Source: Bacteroidota bacterium (GTDB taxonomy: Bacteria > Bacteroidota > Rhodothermia > Balneolales > Balneolaceae). Taken from it: a DNA stretch of 64,000 bases. The notes beneath the pieces are model-generated. The model ran no database searches and was not told the DNA's origin. It saw only the letters and a program-made list of their open reading frames with translations. A program made the translations under genes and the position numbers. The DNA is taken from assembly GCA_009909035.1 (NCBI GenBank), contig JAAAOB010000159.1:40318-104317 (forward strand), read 5' to 3'. Each line of letters opens with the position of its first letter. Position 1 is the first letter of the stretch. Shown here one piece after another: positions 39,711 to 49,112 of this stretch.

Positions 39711-40370
39711 TCACTTCATTGAGGATCTCTTTACAGACAGTTCGGGCAATCCTGTTTCTTTCAGCTCCCGCCTCAGCCATAGTTTTGATGCATTCCATGC
39801 GCGCCGCACCGTAATCGGAGCGATGCCCATAACTTCAGAAATCTCTTTCCAGGTTAATCCGCCAAAAAAGTGGTAGTCCACCACCCGGGATCCTCTTTCA
39901 TTAAACTCTTCCATTCGCTGCAGTGCCTCCTTCAGCGCCAGAATCTGGCTGGCCATTGAATCACTCATCGACTCCACGCTGCCCTCAACCTGTCTCAGTT
40001 CAACTCTTGAATAATTTCCACCCCGCTTGACCGCCTTCTTCTTTTCGGCATAGTTTATCAGGATGCGTTTCATGGCCAGAGCAGAAATCGCAAGGAAGTG
40101 AGCCCGGCTCTGCCACTCCACCTCCTCATGGTTGATTAGTTTAAAATAGGCTTCGTGAACAAGGGCGGTTGTGTCGAGGGTGTGCCCATTTCGTTCAAAC
40201 TTTAACTTGTTGTGGGCGATAGAGCGCATCTGGTCGTACACAAGCGGCAGCAACTGGTTCACCGCTTCTTTGTCACCTGCACTCGATGACTTCAAAAGAC
40301 GGGTGATGGCTTTTTTGGATTCGTCACCCTGATTTTTATGCTGGCCAGGACTTGTCATAGAGTATGACAT
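39711..40370 (-). CDS. ECF-subfamily RNA polymerase sigma factor
   Basis: 219 residues. Region 2 shows VYDQMRSIAHNKL and DTTALVHEAYFKL, region 4 shows VDYHFFGGLTWKEISEVMGI and VRRAWNASKLWLRREL, the DNA-binding helix-turn-helix. This pattern belongs to the group of ECF factors that commonly sit beside Ser/Thr kinases. A strong ribosome site (AAGGAG) 6-8 bases before the ATG at 40370 supports the start. No anti-sigma factor is encoded beside it, so the cotranscribed kinase may be its control partner. Confidence 0.93.
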   Translation of the reverse strand: MSYSMTSPGQHKNQGDESKKAITRLLKSSSAGDKEAVNQLLPLVYDQMRSIAHNKLKFERNGHTLDTTALVHEAYFKLINHEEVEWQSRAHFLAISALAMKRILINYAEKKKAVKRGGNYSRVELRQVEGSVESMSDSMASQILALKEALQRMEEFNERGSRVVDYHFFGGLTWKEISEVMGIAPITVRRAWNASKLWLRRELKETGLPELSVKRSSMK

Positions 40371-40721
40371 TATTGCTCCTTAATTGCAGGCTGGAATGTA
40401 AAAGCAGACTTTGCAAACCCACTGGCAAATGATTGTCGCGTGTGTTGACAGGTTTTCTAATATGACACGTAGCGTCAGCGGAGTGAAATTTCCAATCTGA
40501 TTATTCGACTGTAGATGGCAATCGGAGTCATATTTTTGTGCTGTAGTCGGATCATACAAAGCCCGCGCCTTATCCTTCAATACCTATGTTAAAAATTAAA
40601 ATGATCACATTCATATTTTTTTCTGCGTAAGTAAACAGGGATGGTGGACCATCCGGAGGATATCCGGTTGTAGATTCCCCCCTGTTACCGATCGAATTTT
40701 TAATAAAAAATATATTCATCT
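40371..40721. promoter_or_regulatory. Divergent promoter region between the sigma factor and the large lipoprotein
   Basis: 350 bases separating two divergent transcription units. No gene is seen. ECF factors often regulate their own operon and an adjacent target; if so, this gap would hold both promoters. No matching pair of promoter motifs could be picked out by eye. Confidence 0.35.
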
Positions 40722-43700
40722 ATGAAATCGCGGCTCATTTTAGGATTCATAACGATTGCATTGAGCTTGATTCTGATGACCTGCGGAGATGATACCCCAA
40801 CCGCACCCGAAACAGATCCATCTGAAGATCCCGATATTACATCCAAGGAGATCGGACCAGGTGGAGGGGAGATCACCTCCGAGGATGGTAATCTTACCCT
40901 GACCTTTCCCGATGGCGCCCTCCCATCACCTGAAACGATTACCATTACCCCGCTGGAGGAACAAGATTTGGGGGATGAATTTGATACTATTGCTGACTCA
41001 CTGGGCATTGCGAACGCCTACGAACTCGGGCCCGACGGGCTGGAGTTTGACGAGCCGGTGACAGCCAGCATGCCGTCCGGACAAAACGCCGTGCAGAACG
41101 ACTCCACCTTGCAACTCAGTCTGAATCGATTGATGCTGACTTCCTCCGGCGGACAGGTGGAAGGCCTGGATAGTCTGTTTATCGCACCTGGCGGAAACGA
41201 GAGCGGCGCGGTACGACTGTACGGTCAACTTTCACATTTTTCTACCTTTGCTGCTACCGGTACTGATACTTCAATTTTCAGAGCTACAATCAGCGGCATC
41301 CCTAAAAAATTGCAAGTGGAGGAAGAAATAAATTTGGAATTTCGCGTTCAAACAAGCGCTGAACTTCCTGTAGGCCAGGAGTCTGTATTTGCAGTGCCCT
41401 TTGCGAGTGAAAATACCTCTTTCGTACCGACTCCAGCAACGCGCACAATAGACATTCCAAAAACAGATCAAATTCTTGGCGCTGGTGTATTTGAAAGATT
41501 ATATACCTACAGATGCAGGAATGTAGGATCAAATCCGGTTCGTGTATTTATTGGGACAGAAATTGAATCTGTTCCAAATATCATCGAATTCGATCAAGGT
41601 CTCGTTGGTGTTGCCTTCAACCTTCTTACTGAGTTTTTAGAAGAAGACATTCAAGACAATGACCCTGTGCTCACCGACCCGACCCAGTGCATCGAAGCCA
41701 CGCCTTTACTCACCGTTATGAAAGACGGCACAGGCGAGGGGACGGTCACCAGCGATCCGCCGGGCATTGATTTTGGCGAGGACAACACTGAGGAGTATGG
41801 GAAAGGTACGGAGGTGACCCTGACGGCCACCCCGGACGAGAATTCGACCTTCGGCGGATGGAGCGGCGACACGGGGAGTGCCAACACCCAGGATTCCACC
41901 CTCACCGTGACCATGGACAGTGCTCGCACGGTGACTGCCCGCTTCGCAAAGAAAAGGACAAATATCACGGCTGATATGGGAGTTGGAATTATTTCCAGTC
42001 CTCAAGGGGGTATACCACCAGAAGAAACCGGCAGTGTCACTGTGGAGGTAGAAAATAACGGCCCGGATGATGCACCCGATACGGCCATTATGCTTGAGAT
42101 GGACAACGGGCAAGTCACCGGGACTCCGGGTAACGAAGACGTAACCTGTGATGAGCCCCCGGCCTCCGAAATCGGATGCTCATTTAACGAGAATATCCCC
42201 GCGGGGGAGGTCATTGAGCTCATCTTCGATTTTGAAGCCGAGACGCCGGGTACCCTGACGTTATCGAGCACCGTAAGCACCTCCGCGTCCGATCCGGACG
42301 AGAGCAATAACAGCGACCAAGTAGAAATTCAAGTCGAGGAATCTACAGAAACCTTCACGCTCGCGGTGCAAAAGGATGGAGACGGTGAGGGCACCGTTAC
42401 AAGCGATCCGGACGGCATTAACCTCGGTAGTGATGGAACGGAGGCGTACGAGGAGGGCACCAACGTCACCCTGACAGCCACGCCCGAGGAGGGTTCGGTT
42501 TTTGACGGATGGAGCGGCGAAATCGGCGATGCGGCGCCGGAGGACTCGGTGATCACGGTAGGTATGGACCAGGACCGCACCATCACGGCCACCTTCGACA
42601 CGGCTCCCGAAGCGGTGGCATTCATCCAGGAGTTTGGGCTCTTCGAGTCAACGCAACTCGAAGGCACGTTCCAGTGGCGGATTGAATTGATGTCGGGAGG
42701 GAATTCGGACAATCTCAATATTGAACTTAAGTGGGGCGATGGGAGCTCGACCATGCCTGATGTTGGAGAGCAAGTCAGCTCGGATCCGCAGATCTTCGAA
42801 GGGCAAGCCACCCATAAATTTCCACAGCCAGGGGCGTACATTCCGGAGCTGACGTTGCGCTACGAAGGCGCCGTCACGGCGGAGGCAAGCATCGAGTACG
42901 TGACGCCTGCTCCGCCCATCATCACCAACTTCACCGGAGACCTGACAGACCTCCGCACGGTGCAGTTCGGATTGGCGCTTAAATGGGCCGGATCATTGGA
43001 CGGCATCCACGCGGACTTCAACCCCACCGGAGACGGCGATTCAATGCCGGTATCACTGGAGGCGGGCGAGGACGCGAACACCTTCACAGCTCAGATGGAG
43101 TACGAGTTTGGCCCCAATATTCAGTTTCCCGCCATGCCGACCGTCTCCGTCACCAACGACGCGAGTGGCGCGAGCAGCACTGAAAGCTTTGGACTTAATG
43201 AAGCGATCCTGACGGTTACCAAAGACGGCCCGGGTACCGTGGTGGGGGATGCTCCGTTTGGTGATACGCCTGTCATTAGCTGCGGCTCAGACTGTAAACA
43301 GGAGATGCTCTTCGGGCCCAATCCAGTTTTCGGTTCTCTCAAGATTCCTGTTGAACTCACCGCCACCCCAGCCGATGGATACAGATTTGTGGACTGGGCT
43401 GGTACTCTTGAAGGCAGTTCGGATTGTGCGTCTCCAAGCGAGGATTGTATTAAGGTGCCTATGAACCAGGATCGCACTGTCACAGCCACGTTTGAGGCTA
43501 CCGATCAAGAACCGAACGACATGGTTTCCCTCGTCAACGCGCCGGGCCCACTCATGTGGCTGCCCGATGAGATGAGCTTCGATACCACCCCGGGGGACGA
43601 GGTTCGACTCGGCGTGGTCTACCGAAGCGACAACATCGGGTCAACGACGTTTGACGTGTACAGCGGGGGCCTTCAGTTACGTGCCCGCTACGAACTCATC

Positions 43701-44612
43701 GGCAGCTATTCGCTCGCAGCGGCCTCGCTGGAGCTGACGGACGACAGCCAGGTAAAAGACGGCGTGGTCGCCGGAGGCATAAGTGGCGGCAAACTGTTTT
43801 ACCAACCGCGCGGCAGCGACAACGAAACGTTGGAGAGCCAGGAACTGGTCGGATTCGCGAGCAACGTGCCCGATGTGGCGGTGGCCCCGGGTCCGGGTAA
43901 CAATCCCCTCATTTCTGCTATCGCGTTCGAGGACGGACTCATCCAACAATTTGGCTACGATCCCACTGCCAACCAATACGTTGTCGGAGATGACTTAACG
44001 GTCAGTACGGATGACACCAACGGCGAGGATTTTTTCGACATCCATGTGCCAGATCCTGGGTTTGCCGAGCCCGGTAACTCGTTCGCTGCCCTGACGAGCG
44101 ATGGAGACTCCGGCAGCCTCTACACGTTCACCGCAGAAGGGACCGCAGGCAATATTACGATCGCGAGCGAGCGTCAAGATAACGTGTCTGACGTGGTGGG
44201 GGATCTGCCGGTGGCTTTCGAGTGCGCCGGATGGGATCCCAATGGCAACAGTGTATGCGCCATCACGAACAACGATGGCTCGGGCGCACTCGTCGAGTAC
44301 CGGCTGCTCGACAATCCAGGCTTTTCCATCCTGGAGGAGTTCACCGCCGGGGTCCGCGCCGTGCAGCCCGCTTTGATGCGGGAGGGCGACACGGTTATGT
44401 TCGTCGTCCCCGACCGAACCACCGATACTTACGTCATTGGCACGGTGCAGGGCGGCGCGGTGGAGCATCAGCGCGAAGACGCTCCCGCGGAGTGCGACGG
44501 GCCAACGCGCGCGAAATTGGGTCCGACCACAGGCGAAGACACGGGCCTGCTATATCTGGGCTGCGGTGAGAGCGAAAAACTCTTCCGCATGGAAATCAGC
44601 TACGATTACTGA
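40722..44612 (+). CDS. Large modular lipoprotein with ZU5-like, InlB B-repeat-like and CARDB/DUF11-like domains
   Basis: 1296 residues. A lipoprotein signal (lipobox LMTC, Cys21) is followed by a ZU5-like domain (about 40-190; GPGGGEITSEDGNLTLTFPD). Three divergent InlB B-repeat-type modules lie at about 326-411, 544-627 and 829-926, each with TLTATP or ELTATP, a tryptophan-glycine motif (FGGWSG, FDGWSG, FVDWAG) and a threonine-rich end (RTVTARF, RTITATF, RTVTATF). Between them are a CARDB/DUF11-like domain (412-541) and PKD-like sandwiches (628-828). The last 370 residues have no recognised domain. It is probably a surface-exposed binding protein. The 3' part is markedly richer in G+C than the middle, so the gene looks mosaic. 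Confidence 0.8.
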   Translation: MKSRLILGFITIALSLILMTCGDDTPTAPETDPSEDPDITSKEIGPGGGEITSEDGNLTLTFPDGALPSPETITITPLEEQDLGDEFDTIADSLGIANAYELGPDGLEFDEPVTASMPSGQNAVQNDSTLQLSLNRLMLTSSGGQVEGLDSLFIAPGGNESGAVRLYGQLSHFSTFAATGTDTSIFRATISGIPKKLQVEEEINLEFRVQTSAELPVGQESVFAVPFASENTSFVPTPATRTIDIPKTDQILGAGVFERLYTYRCRNVGSNPVRVFIGTEIESVPNIIEFDQGLVGVAFNLLTEFLEEDIQDNDPVLTDPTQCIEATPLLTVMKDGTGEGTVTSDPPGIDFGEDNTEEYGKGTEVTLTATPDENSTFGGWSGDTGSANTQDSTLTVTMDSARTVTARFAKKRTNITADMGVGIISSPQGGIPPEETGSVTVEVENNGPDDAPDTAIMLEMDNGQVTGTPGNEDVTCDEPPASEIGCSFNENIPAGEVIELIFDFEAETPGTLTLSSTVSTSASDPDESNNSDQVEIQVEESTETFTLAVQKDGDGEGTVTSDPDGINLGSDGTEAYEEGTNVTLTATPEEGSVFDGWSGEIGDAAPEDSVITVGMDQDRTITATFDTAPEAVAFIQEFGLFESTQLEGTFQWRIELMSGGNSDNLNIELKWGDGSSTMPDVGEQVSSDPQIFEGQATHKFPQPGAYIPELTLRYEGAVTAEASIEYVTPAPPIITNFTGDLTDLRTVQFGLALKWAGSLDGIHADFNPTGDGDSMPVSLEAGEDANTFTAQMEYEFGPNIQFPAMPTVSVTNDASGASSTESFGLNEAILTVTKDGPGTVVGDAPFGDTPVISCGSDCKQEMLFGPNPVFGSLKIPVELTATPADGYRFVDWAGTLEGSSDCASPSEDCIKVPMNQDRTVTATFEATDQEPNDMVSLVNAPGPLMWLPDEMSFDTTPGDEVRLGVVYRSDNIGSTTFDVYSGGLQLRARYELIGSYSLAAASLELTDDSQVKDGVVAGGISGGKLFYQPRGSDNETLESQELVGFASNVPDVAVAPGPGNNPLISAIAFEDGLIQQFGYDPTANQYVVGDDLTVSTDDTNGEDFFDIHVPDPGFAEPGNSFAALTSDGDSGSLYTFTAEGTAGNITIASERQDNVSDVVGDLPVAFECAGWDPNGNSVCAITNNDGSGALVEYRLLDNPGFSILEEFTAGVRAVQPALMREGDTVMFVVPDRTTDTYVIGTVQGGAVEHQREDAPAECDGPTRAKLGPTTGEDTGLLYLGCGESEKLFRMEISYDY

Positions 44613-45193
44613 TTGAGACGTCCCTCCCCTCAGGTTACACCGCTGACGGCTGACGGAACTTGTTTAGACCGCCGGCAGGAGATGCCGCGCGGTGTTGTGG
44701 ATTGACATCCTTGTAGATAGATTGACATGAAAGTTTTAAATAGGTTCTATGTTGTTTTGTGTGGGTACATTCATATGGACCTGTTCATTTTGCCTTGATG
44801 TCCCGATTCAAAAGCTGTCGGGACAGGCGGCACGAACCAAGAGATTAAGGCTACGAAAACGCTGGCGGCGGTCACAGAACATCAGCACCCTTTTATCAAT
44901 GGTCGATCACGCTTAAAGTACGTAAATAAGCGGATCGATCGTTGATTGCACGCAATGAGCGATATGGGCCATTGTCAATCTCCCCTTGAGGGAGGGGTGT
45001 TGCGTGGTGTCGCAAAACCCCATTCTACTCAGTCAGCCGACTGATTCGAATGGCAGGTCCGAGCGAGCCATTCCACCGCCTGGCGGGCGCTTGGAGTGAA
45101 TACGACATCCCTGCCACAGGCGTGATTTTGGATACGATCTTCTTTTAGTCCTGCTGTAGCAGAGTTGACGCCAAAAAGTATCAGGAGAAAAAA
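44613..45193. other. Intergenic with short inverted repeats, no gene seen
   Basis: About 580 bases. It contains a hairpin TGTCCCGA ... TCGGGACA (44798-44825 region) and a short palindromic element CTCCCCTTGAGGGAGGGG at 44980-44997 that recurs in altered form at 46891. No complete gene or RNA motif is recognised. A ribosome-like AGGAG at 45183-45187 precedes the next fragment. Confidence 0.4.
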
Positions 45194-45670
45194 TTGTTGA
45201 GGATCATTGATTTTATTCTACCCACACAAAACAGTATAGAGCCTATTTTTTCAACTGTTTTTTCAAGCGAGATCTCAGCTGAAGAAATAAGCTTAAATAA
45301 AATATCAGAAATACCACCTGACCAGCTGCTGGGCACTTCTATTACAGGTATAGATGTTTCTGAAAATGGTCTTGTAGCAGAAGCCCTACATGATATAGCC
45401 AGGGTTCGGCTGTTCGACCGTGACGGCAATTTACAGAATGAGTACGGGAGAAGCGGCAGGGGGCCGGGTGACAATGGCCAGATATTCTATGCAACGTATA
45501 CGGATGATGTGATGGTAGATAAAGTGTCATGTATGAATGAACAGGGCAGAGTACCGGGAGAGACTGAAATACGTTCAGATATTGAGCTGTTGAGCAAAAA
45601 GGTCGCCATCCCTCTCATGATACCGGATCTTCTCTTCTTAAAAAGACGATTACACTACTCTCCCAATTGA
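45194..45670 (+). pseudogene. Fragment resembling a 6-bladed beta-propeller lipoprotein
   Basis: 158 codons beginning at a TTG. The middle reads TGIDVSENGLVAEALHD, RVRLFDRDGNLQNEYGRSGR and GPGDNGQIFYATYTDDVMVD, the typical blade motif of 6-bladed propeller proteins (compare the intact one at 62743-63933). Such proteins are about 370 residues, so only about 40 percent is present, and the tail (KKVAIPLMIPDLLFLKRRLH) does not look like a propeller. It has no signal peptide. I read it as a truncated relic, but expression of a short protein cannot be excluded. Confidence 0.5.
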
Positions 45671-45672
45671 AT

Positions 45673-46860
45673 TCAAGAACGTTCTCTATCAAACAGTGCC
45701 TGTTCCACGTCTCTAATAATATCCGCACTATTTTCCAGCCCCACGGCAATGCGTATCAGGCCGGGTGTAATACCTACGGCCCGGCGTTCCTCCTCAGATA
45801 GTTTGGAATGCGTGGTGGAAGCGGGATGGGTAACGATTGTTCGGGTATCACCCAGGTTTGCTGAGCGGGAGAGCATATTGGTTCTGTCAATAAACGCTTT
45901 GGCTTTCTCGAAGCCGCCTTTAATTTCAAAACAGACGACTCCGCCGCCGCGATCCATCTGTTTTTTGGCCAGTTCGAGCTGTGGATGATCTTTGTGAAAC
46001 GGGTACTTCACGAAATTGACGTTTTTGTGATCGCCCAGGAAATTGGCCAGTGCCTGGGCGTTATCGCAATGGCGTTCCATCCGAACCGGCAATGTCTCCA
46101 GGCTTTTGCTGAATAACCATGCGTTGAATGGAGAGAGGGCCGGGCCGGTGTGACGGGTAAAAAACTGGATCTCCTCCATATAGGTTTCGCTGCCCACAAT
46201 CACACCGCCGATGGCTCGTCCCTGTCCGTCGATAAATTTGGTAGCGGAATGCTGAACAAGATCGGCCCCAAACTCAATCGGTCGCTGCAGGTAGGGAGTG
46301 GCAAAGCAGTTGTCGACCACAAAAATCAGGTCGTGTGCCTTCGCCAGTTTACCGGCCCATTCCAGGTCGATCAAATCCAGCCCCGGGTTTGACGGTGTTT
46401 CCAGGAACAGCATTTTTGTATTTGGTTTGATGAGTTCTTCCCACTTCTCTGTTTTGCCAACATCTGCATAGGTAAAGCTAATGCCCCAACGCGGCAGAAT
46501 TTGGCTCAGAATCTGGTGGGAGGACCCAAACAGCGATCGCGCTGCCAGCACGTGATCCCCCTGGTTTAAAAGCCCCGCCAGGCATCCGAAAACTCCCGCC
46601 ATCCCAGAAGATGTTGCCACTCCGGTATCAGCGCCTTCAAGCCGGCACATTTTCTCAATAAATTCATCTGTATTCGGATTGGAGTACCGGCTGTAAACAT
46701 TCCCCTGAATCTCTTTTGCAAACATAGCGCGAGCGTGCTCGGCCGACTCAAACGTAAAGCTCGAGGTCATATACAGAGGTGTTGAATGCTCACGCTCGCC
46801 GGTAGTGGGCGTTTGAATACGAATGGCGTCTGTTTCGAAATGGTTTTTTTTATCGGGCAT
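45673..46860 (-). CDS. metZ: O-succinylhomoserine sulfhydrylase
   Basis: 395 residues, Cys/Met-metabolism PLP enzyme. The PLP lysine is in QHSATKFIDGQGR; TSSGMAGVFGCLAGLL, FLETPSNPGLDL and VVDNCFATPYLQ are family motifs. The GQGRAIGG stretch favours O-succinylhomoserine sulfhydrylase over cystathionine gamma-synthase. It makes homocysteine from O-succinylhomoserine and sulfide in methionine synthesis. It lies on the minus strand, two bases from the propeller fragment's end on the other strand, and has no cotranscribed partner. Confidence 0.88.
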   Translation of the reverse strand: MPDKKNHFETDAIRIQTPTTGEREHSTPLYMTSSFTFESAEHARAMFAKEIQGNVYSRYSNPNTDEFIEKMCRLEGADTGVATSSGMAGVFGCLAGLLNQGDHVLAARSLFGSSHQILSQILPRWGISFTYADVGKTEKWEELIKPNTKMLFLETPSNPGLDLIDLEWAGKLAKAHDLIFVVDNCFATPYLQRPIEFGADLVQHSATKFIDGQGRAIGGVIVGSETYMEEIQFFTRHTGPALSPFNAWLFSKSLETLPVRMERHCDNAQALANFLGDHKNVNFVKYPFHKDHPQLELAKKQMDRGGGVVCFEIKGGFEKAKAFIDRTNMLSRSANLGDTRTIVTHPASTTHSKLSEEERRAVGITPGLIRIAVGLENSADIIRDVEQALFDRERS

Positions 46861-47180
46861 TGGGGAATAATTGGTTCAGGTGAAAAAGATCCCTCCTTGA
46901 GGAGGGTGGGGACGCGTGTTGTTCGCGTGGACGGGAGGTGTTTGATTTAGGTGTTGAAAATTCTCCTCCCCGAAGAAATCGGGACCAAGTGTGGCTCGAG
47001 AGGAGAAAGCGAATGACAAAGCCGAAGCCAATTGGCAAGAGCGAGGGGTGTCATTGAGAAGCTGCAAGGCGTGAATTAGAATCGGAGTCAATCTACGCTT
47101 CGTAAACACACCCCTGATCCACTCGATAATCGCTCGTGAATCTGTCCATTCTCGAGAGGGGAATGGCAGCTACACAGCAC
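46861..47180. other. Intergenic with repeat-like C/G-rich element
   Basis: About 320 bases. CCCTCCTTGAGGAGGGTGGGG at 46891-46911 is a near-palindrome similar to that at 44980. Nearby C/G-rich text (46940-47000) resembles spacers seen elsewhere in the window. No gene is seen; the metZ promoter should be here. Confidence 0.4.
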
Positions 47181-47603
47181 TCAATTAACCTCATAACTAC
47201 TTGTGATCTCTGCCGTCTTGGCCAGCGTTTTGGAGACGGAGCAGTATTTGTTCAGCGAGAGGTCAATCGCTCGGGAGACTTTCTTTTCATCCAGGTGATC
47301 TCCTTTCAGTATAAAGTGCAGATGGATGGTTTTGAACTCGGTATACTGTTCACCTTCCAGGGTGATCCGTTCGCCGGTCACCTCAATTTGCAGGTCGTCA
47401 GGGTTTTGTTTCTGTTTTTTCAGAATACCAACCACATCAATGGCCGAACATCCGCCGGCCGCGGCAAGTAGCATCTGCATTGGCCGAAAGCCTCCGTTAA
47501 TCCCGCCAATCTCATCCGTGCCATCCATCTGCAGGGTGACACCATCCTCATTTTTGGCTTCCATGTGAACGGCATCGTTGAGTCGCTGAATCGATATTTT
47601 CAT
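47181..47603 (-). CDS. OsmC/Ohr-family protein
   Basis: 140 residues of the OsmC fold: GGFRPMQMLLAAAGGCSAIDVVGIL carries the conserved Cys of the peroxidase site (GGCS), and EITSSYEVN ends the protein. The other active-site Cys of Ohr proteins could not be placed, so the subgroup and peroxide activity are uncertain. It stands alone on the minus strand. Confidence 0.85.
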   Translation of the reverse strand: MKISIQRLNDAVHMEAKNEDGVTLQMDGTDEIGGINGGFRPMQMLLAAAGGCSAIDVVGILKKQKQNPDDLQIEVTGERITLEGEQYTEFKTIHLHFILKGDHLDEKKVSRAIDLSLNKYCSVSKTLAKTAEITSSYEVN

Positions 47604-47722
47604 CTGTTTGGTATTTGTTGATCGGTTTTAAATTAAAATACCGAATTTAGATCTATTGATCGATTTTTAATCTCGAACAAATCACATGGAAGTTTTCATA
47701 GCTGATGCGATATTCCCGCCTG

Positions 47723-48271
47723 TCATTTTATTTGAAGTTGTTGAACATCTCTGCCTAACATGCTCTGCATCTCGCCGAATGTCTCGGCTTTTTTTACTTT
47801 TTGGGCTTTGCCGTTGTTCAGAAAATTAGCCGGAATGTGAACCGCCCGAATCAGAAGGTTTTCAAGCTCATCTGCTGTGCCTAAACGGTAGTTTGCGTCC
47901 ATAAAAATGCGCACATCAATAAAGGAAAAATCATAATCGAGGAGTTGCGTGCCCCTGTCATTAAATTCCGTTATGGGCAGTTTACGCCAGATCTCAAGAT
48001 CTTCCTCCGGGATGTAGTCCTCGAATACATAGGCGAGCATTACATCTGAATTGAAAACCTCAATCTGAGAGGGTATTTCCTGGAAATGTTCAAAATTGTT
48101 GGACTGCAGCAGGTCCACTTCAAATTCAAAAGAGGTGGGGAGTATCTCTGGTCCCGCCGGTCCTTGTGGCCCCTGGGGTCCTTCCGGCCCTACAGGTCCG
48201 CGCTCTCCACATCCCTGGAGTAACAGAAACATTGAAATGGCAGCAAAGAGAAATTTGATCGTTTTTTTCAT
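47723..48271 (-). CDS. Lipoprotein with short collagen-like Gly-X-Y stretch
   Basis: 182 residues from the ATG at 48271, chosen because GGAG lies six bases upstream; an alternative ATG exists four codons earlier. The lipobox is LQGC. After it comes a Gly-X-Y run of about seven triplets (GERGPVGPEGPQGPQGPAGP), as in bacterial collagen-like surface proteins. The remainder (about 45-182) is a beta-rich domain of unknown function. Collagen-like runs usually form trimers or spacers. No neighbour suggests a role. Confidence 0.75.
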   Translation of the reverse strand: MKKTIKFLFAAISMFLLLQGCGERGPVGPEGPQGPQGPAGPEILPTSFEFEVDLLQSNNFEHFQEIPSQIEVFNSDVMLAYVFEDYIPEEDLEIWRKLPITEFNDRGTQLLDYDFSFIDVRIFMDANYRLGTADELENLLIRAVHIPANFLNNGKAQKVKKAETFGEMQSMLGRDVQQLQIK

Positions 48272-48687
48272 GGTGGTCTCCATTTATTTGATTTTGCAGG
48301 TAGTTATCCATTCTAACGGCCCAGTGTGGTCATAGTTTCCGGAATGTAAATGATATTTAAATCAAGTATAATCAACTATATAGGTCCGGTGTAGTGATAT
48401 CACATGTTGATGCTACAGTGGGAAGATATTGTGCGTGCTTAATTTCAGGAAAACGTTTTGAATAGGGATATCTGGTCCAGACATTTGAACTTCAAGGGCA
48501 AGAACATGTTGATGTACATCAACATTTTTCATCCTCGCAGAATCGTGCTGAAAACGGGTCAAATTTGGCAGACCATCCTCAGCTAAATAGGACGAATTCA
48601 TCAACCGAATACTGCCGGAATACTTGAGGGTTCAATGGTAGATATGAGAAACCATCTCTTTGCCAGGTCTAAGAACAGGAAATATTG
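48272..48687. other. Intergenic, includes the end of the MazF remnant
   Basis: About 415 bases with no intact gene. The part next to 48688 (48620-48687) probably carries the frameshifted tail of the decayed MazF toxin; the rest shows nothing recognisable. Confidence 0.4.
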
Positions 48688-48915
48688 TCATTTTAGAAAG
48701 TACTTCATTCTTGCCATGGATGGTTTTGGCAGCCCTCTTTCTTGCCAGTTTTGAATGATATAATTACCTGGTCTGCCAAATGATTTTATATTGCTGGTTA
48801 TAAACAGAATTACAGTGTCAGGTCCACTATTATGCTGGTCAAGTGAAATGATCAATGCGGGCCGTTATTTGATAGATTTTAGATTTGTTAACGGAAAGGG
48901 AACCAAAACAATATC
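48688..48915 (-). pseudogene. MazF/PemK toxin with in-frame stops
   Basis: The minus-strand frame reads DIVLVPFPLTNLKSIK, stop (at 48865-48867), RPALIISLDQ, ILFITSNIKSFGRPGNYI, then QNWQERGLPKPSMARMKYFL and a second stop at 48688. The order of DIVLVPFP, RPALIIS, ITSNI and the PSMARMK block is that of MazF/PemK endoribonuclease toxins, including the catalytic Arg of RPAL and the conserved Thr-Ser. Two stops and a missing start make it dead. Confidence 0.85.
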
Positions 48916-49112
48916 CCATTCATCAAATGATGGCTCAGAAACTTTCATGATTGCATTCAATTCATTAGCCTGATCATCTTCTTGATAAAATCAGGATTCG
49001 TAATCGTCAATCAATTGTTCAAAACTGTTCATGGTTTTCCCTTTTAGTGAAGCGATTGCTTTAAGGTCTTTTTCTTCTTTTTTTCATCAATTCTTATACC
49101 CATTACACTCAT
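48916..49112 (-). pseudogene. Ribbon-helix-helix antitoxin, frameshifted, joined to the MazF remnant
   Basis: ATG 49112 follows a strong ribosome site (GGAGGG) and reads MSVMGIRIDEKKKKK. A frameshift in the A-rich run then gives LKAIASLKGKTMNSF and EQLIDDYES, a stop, and ANELNAIMKVSEPSFDEW. This is an RHH antitoxin in its usual order. The last residues run directly, in one frame, into the toxin's DIVLVPFP, so the antitoxin end and toxin start seem to have been lost by a small deletion. Confidence 0.8.

Noticed and set aside
44798..44825. Terminator at the TGTCCCGA hairpin
   Set aside because: No T-run follows on either strand, and it lies about 190 bases from the preceding stop.
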